Source: Microvirga arabica (lineage in GTDB: Bacteria; Pseudomonadota; Alphaproteobacteria; Rhizobiales; Beijerinckiaceae). From it: a DNA stretch of 41,527 bases. The DNA lies in NCBI RefSeq assembly GCF_016811235.1, contig NZ_JAFBID010000057.1:1-41527 (forward strand), in the 5' to 3' direction. A model generated the notes under the pieces. That model ran no database searches. It was given only the letters and a program-made list of their open reading frames with translations, and was not told the DNA's origin. Below are positions 38,475 through 41,527 of this stretch, piece by piece. The position numbers and the translations under genes were made by a program. The stretch's first letter is position 1. Every line of letters starts with the position of its first letter.

Positions 38475-40808
38475 ATGAACCTCGACGCTCGTACCCTCGC
38501 ATTCGATTTCATTTTGACTTTGGTCATCCTGGGCGGGTTGCTCTTCTTCTTTTGGAACCATAACCGGAAGATCAGTGCTCTCGCCTGGTGGAGTGCCACC
38601 TTTGTCCTGAATGCGATCGGCATCGGATTGGTCAATCTCGCCCCTGGGCTGCCAGTTCATCCAAAGCTGATGCTGGCGAACGGCTTGGTCGCACTTGGCT
38701 ATGGGGCTCTTTATACCGGCGCCAGGATCTTCAACGAACGGCCGATCTCCCGACTAGCGCTTGTCGTTGGCCCAGCGCTCTGGATGCTGTCCTATCCGCT
38801 GTTCCACGACAACATCGGAGCGCGGGTCACGGTCATCTCACTGATCACCGGTGGCTATGCGGCTTTGTCCGCTTGGGAGCTCTGGAAGCACAATCCTCAC
38901 CGGCTGACTTCCCAGAGCGCCGCTGTGGCTCTCCTCCTGGTGCTCACCGCCTTCAGCCTGTTTCGCGCCGTCGCAGGCTTGCCGATGGGCTCGATGTTCA
39001 GGGTTGATGCCCTCGTCAGAAGCTGGTCGTCGGAGATGGCCCTGTTCCTGATCGTCTATGTCCCGGCGCTCGCCTTTGTGTTCTTAGGCATGGCCAAGGA
39101 GCGCATCGAGGCTGGTTACCGCGATGTGGAGGAGGCCCTCCGGGAGAGCGAGGAGCATTATCGCTACTCTGTGGAACTCAGCCCGCAGATCCCCTGGACG
39201 TCGGATCCGGACGGCAACCTGCTGCAAGTCTCGCCGCGCTGGCACAGCCTGACCGGCCTCCCGATCGAGCAAACGCGGGGCTGGAAGTGGATGGCGGCCA
39301 TTCATCCTGACGATGTGCCCCTGGTCCAGGAAAAGGCGAGCCGGTCATTGAAGACAGGTAAGCCCTATGTGTCCGAGTTCCGGGTGAGGCTTGTGGATGG
39401 CACCTACCGCTGGTTTCGCGGTCACGCGTCGGCTCGCCTTGGCCGGGACGGAGCAGTCCTGCGCTGGTACGGGATGATCGAGGACATTCATGAGAGGAAA
39501 CTTGCCCGGGATAGACTGCATTGGGCAGCCTACCATGATGACCTGACCGGCCTGCCCAACAGACGGTTCTTCTACGAGCAGGTTCAACGGGCCCTCGACC
39601 AAGCAACCAAGGCTCAGACCAAGGTTGGGCTGCTGCTGATGGATCTCGATCACCTCAAGCTGGTCAACGACCGGCTCGGCCATGATGCCGGAGATGCGCT
39701 CCTGCGGGAGTTTGCCAGGCGCCTGCAATCACTGGCCGGGGACAGGTACGCGGTTGCGCGCCTGGGCGGCGACGAGTTCGGCTTGCTTCTGCCAGAGGTC
39801 GAGCACGAGGACGAAGTCGTTGCGATTGCGCGGCTCATCCTGAACCGGATGCAGAACCCGCATCCGGAGGATGACCCAGCCCATGATTGCCGCACCAGTA
39901 TCGGACTGGTTGTCTCTCTAGGCTTTGCCATGAGAGTTGAGGATCTGCAGAAACAGGCGGATCTGGCGCTCTACCAGAGCAAGGCGGCCGGTCGCGGCAT
40001 GCACATGATGTATAATCCCACCATGAGCGAAGTAGCCCAGAAGGTGGCATCCGCTCTTGAGACTGCCGGTAGGCTTCTCTCCTCGGATTGGGTCAGGCCA
40101 TTCTACCAGCCCAAGATCTCGCTTGATTCGGAGGAGCCGGTTGGCTTCGAGGCCTTGTTGCGGTGGGAGCATCCACGACTGGGCATTCAGTATCCCGGTC
40201 CAATCTCGCCGGCCTTCGATGATACGGAACTAGGCTCTGCCCTCGGCGCCCGCATGCGCTCTCTGATCTTCAAGGACATGAGGCAGTGGCTCGATGCCGG
40301 ACTAACGTTCGGCCGAGTGGCCGTTAACGTCTCCGCTGCCGAGTTCCGCCACGGAGATTATGCCGAGTGTGTTCTAGCCGAGCTCAAGGGATTCGGCATC
40401 CCGACCTCCTGCCTAGAGGTGGAGGTCACCGAAAGTGTGTTCCTTGATCGCAATGCCGGGAACGTGGAGCAAGCGCTCCAGGTCTTGAGCGCTGCCGGTG
40501 TGACCATTGCTCTTGATGATTTTGGCACCGGCTATGCCTCGCTTACTCACCTGAAGCGGTTCCCGGTTCACGTGATCAAGATCGATCGCTCGTTTATCAG
40601 GGACATCGAGTGGGATGCCGGGGACGCGGCTATCGTGAAGGCCCTGCTGGGGCTGGGGAAGAGTCTCCACATCGAAGTTGTCGCTGAAGGCGTGGAAACT
40701 GCGGCACAATTGGAGTTCCTGAAACGGAATGGCTGCAGGCTGGTGCAGGGACACTATTTTGCCCAGGCACTCCCCGCAAGCGAAGTTCCGCAACTGATGG
40801 GAACATAG
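38475..40808 (+). CDS. Membrane-anchored PAS-GGDEF-EAL cyclic-di-GMP protein
   Basis: A 777-residue protein. The N-terminal ~210 residues contain about seven membrane segments (FILTLVILGGLLFFFW, LVALGYGALYTGA, LALVVGPALWMLSYPL and others), forming an integral sensor. A PAS domain spans about 222-345 (SEEHYRYSVELSPQIPW, IHPDD, FRVRLVDGTYRWFRGH). The GGDEF domain has intact GGDEF at 431-435, and the EAL domain has EAL at 559-561, NVSAAEF, EVTES, DDFGTGY from 681, KIDRSFI and VAEGVET. Both catalytic motifs look complete, so it may be a bifunctional cyclase/phosphodiesterase, although QGHYF replaces the usual QGYYF. It stands beside two chemoreceptors, consistent with motility or biofilm control. 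Confidence 0.92.
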   Translation: MNLDARTLAFDFILTLVILGGLLFFFWNHNRKISALAWWSATFVLNAIGIGLVNLAPGLPVHPKLMLANGLVALGYGALYTGARIFNERPISRLALVVGPALWMLSYPLFHDNIGARVTVISLITGGYAALSAWELWKHNPHRLTSQSAAVALLLVLTAFSLFRAVAGLPMGSMFRVDALVRSWSSEMALFLIVYVPALAFVFLGMAKERIEAGYRDVEEALRESEEHYRYSVELSPQIPWTSDPDGNLLQVSPRWHSLTGLPIEQTRGWKWMAAIHPDDVPLVQEKASRSLKTGKPYVSEFRVRLVDGTYRWFRGHASARLGRDGAVLRWYGMIEDIHERKLARDRLHWAAYHDDLTGLPNRRFFYEQVQRALDQATKAQTKVGLLLMDLDHLKLVNDRLGHDAGDALLREFARRLQSLAGDRYAVARLGGDEFGLLLPEVEHEDEVVAIARLILNRMQNPHPEDDPAHDCRTSIGLVVSLGFAMRVEDLQKQADLALYQSKAAGRGMHMMYNPTMSEVAQKVASALETAGRLLSSDWVRPFYQPKISLDSEEPVGFEALLRWEHPRLGIQYPGPISPAFDDTELGSALGARMRSLIFKDMRQWLDAGLTFGRVAVNVSAAEFRHGDYAECVLAELKGFGIPTSCLEVEVTESVFLDRNAGNVEQALQVLSAAGVTIALDDFGTGYASLTHLKRFPVHVIKIDRSFIRDIEWDAGDAAIVKALLGLGKSLHIEVVAEGVETAAQLEFLKRNGCRLVQGHYFAQALPASEVPQLMGT

Positions 40809-40821
40809 GCCTCAACTGCTC

Positions 40822-41166
40822 CTACTCGTCCCCTGTCACCGCCACCGTGTCGATCTTTGGCATCTCCGAGGGCGCTGGGGAGAGGTTCAGCCGGATGAGG
40901 ACCTCGTAGACAGATTGCGGACGACAGCGATCCTTCTGCGCGGCACATCGCTCGAAGTGGTGCAGATACTCGCCACAGCGAGAGGGGCGCTGAAACGGGG
41001 GCAGTTCGGAGCAGTAGGCATAGGCCTGCTGGATGATAGCGGCAGAATCGGAGGAGGTTACCGCTTCCTGCTGGAAAATGTCGGTGATCTTCTGATGGGT
41101 AATGATAACCGAGGCAGGGCCGAGAAGGATGGCAAGAGCTATAAAGCCATGGTGGATGTTCCGCAT
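40822..41166 (-). CDS. Small exported hypothetical protein with four cysteines
   Basis: A 114-residue protein with a short signal-like N-terminus (MRNIHHGFIALAILLGPASVI), a helical middle (AAIIQQAYAYCSELPPF) and four Cys in C-x(n)-C spacing (YCSEL, SRCGEY, ERCAAQ, DRCRPQ) that could form two disulfides in the periplasm. The C-terminal part is Pro/Val-rich. The frame extends upstream to 41403, but those residues are Arg/Lys-rich and not hydrophobic; ATG 41166 with AGGTAAG upstream is preferred. I do not recognise the family. It is convergent with the GGDEF-EAL gene, 13 bp between stops. Confidence 0.5.
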   Translation of the reverse strand: MRNIHHGFIALAILLGPASVIITHQKITDIFQQEAVTSSDSAAIIQQAYAYCSELPPFQRPSRCGEYLHHFERCAAQKDRCRPQSVYEVLIRLNLSPAPSEMPKIDTVAVTGDE

Positions 41167-41527
41167 CGGCTTACCTGAAGCCGTTATAGTTAAGGCCAAG
41201 TTAATCGAATTCTGGCCTTTATGAAGGCAGGCCGTTTGGAAACGAAGCAAAACCGACGCAGTTTGTCGCCGGACCTTTGCTGAAACAGCCGCGTGCACTA
41301 AGTCCTGAACGGCGGGTCCGGCCTTGAACAGAGAGGCCTCCACGAACCACAAAAACCGGCCCCAGCTCTTCCTCACCTCCTCCTTACCAGAACTGACCCT
41401 CATGACCGATCAACTACGTCACCTGACGCCGCCTGCTCACCCAAGCACGAGGGTTGTGTCGCAAGCCTGGAGAGGGGACAAGAAAGGGACAACCACTCGC
41501 TAGCGCGTTCAGGCCGCGAGTAGCTCG
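41167..41527. other. Intergenic region at the right edge
   Basis: No supported gene in the last 360 bp. It should include the promoter of the small exported protein. The last ~120 bases show no repeat or structural feature I can name. Confidence 0.35.

Overview
The window is a high-GC stretch of about 41.5 kb from an alphaproteobacterium, most likely Hyphomicrobiales and plausibly a Methylobacteriaceae/Microvirga-type genome. That placement is inferred from the high GC, the many Tat-exported enzymes, the Rhizobiales-type ABC and chemotaxis proteins, and IS families common in that group. No rRNA or tRNA gene, CRISPR array or plasmid or phage replication gene was found. It reads as an accessory region that has been heavily rearranged by insertion sequences.

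Layout. At 1-2.6 kb there is an IS630 transposase tail, a 5'-truncated WGR-domain gene, a CYTH-like protein and an IS6 element with an internal stop codon. At 2.6-8.2 kb an SDR oxidoreductase is divergent from a complete carbohydrate-type ABC importer (ATPase, Tat-dependent binding protein, two permeases). At 8.2-13.3 kb lies a gene graveyard: a decayed PHA depolymerase, an intact Tat-exported SMP-30/gluconolactonase-like protein, SH3 and IalB-like remnants, an RTX fragment, and nested or deleted IS6 copies that create an in-frame fusion ORF. At 13.4-18.5 kb there is a YdcF/ElyC-like exported protein, a structured intergenic segment that looks like a small-RNA gene, and a repeat-rich RTX/cadherin-like secreted protein whose C-terminus is cut off by an IS3 element.

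At 18.8-30.2 kb is a catabolic region. It holds a PEP-mutase/isocitrate-lyase-like enzyme, an IS5 element using a G7 frameshift signal, and a Tat-exported metallo-hydrolase plus intradiol dioxygenase pair with a divergent LysR regulator. Next comes a six-gene leftward unit (NMT1/SsuA-type binding protein, ATPase, permease, GntR regulator, FAH-family hydrolase, 3-hydroxyisobutyrate-dehydrogenase-like enzyme). It is divergent from a second FAH-family hydrolase across an AT-rich region containing several palindromes. The likely theme is uptake and breakdown of small organic acids or ring-cleavage products; the substrates cannot be named from sequence alone.

At 30.6-41.5 kb is a signalling region: a class III nucleotide cyclase, remnants of an RND pump and an Atu4866-like protein, a nearly pristine IS630 copy, a 33-residue membrane protein, two paralogous chemotaxis receptors with different sensor halves but a shared 5' leader, and a membrane-PAS-GGDEF-EAL protein. 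The two best candidates for undescribed biology are the structured small-RNA-like locus at about 14.55-14.68 kb and the conserved hairpin leader in front of both chemoreceptor genes.
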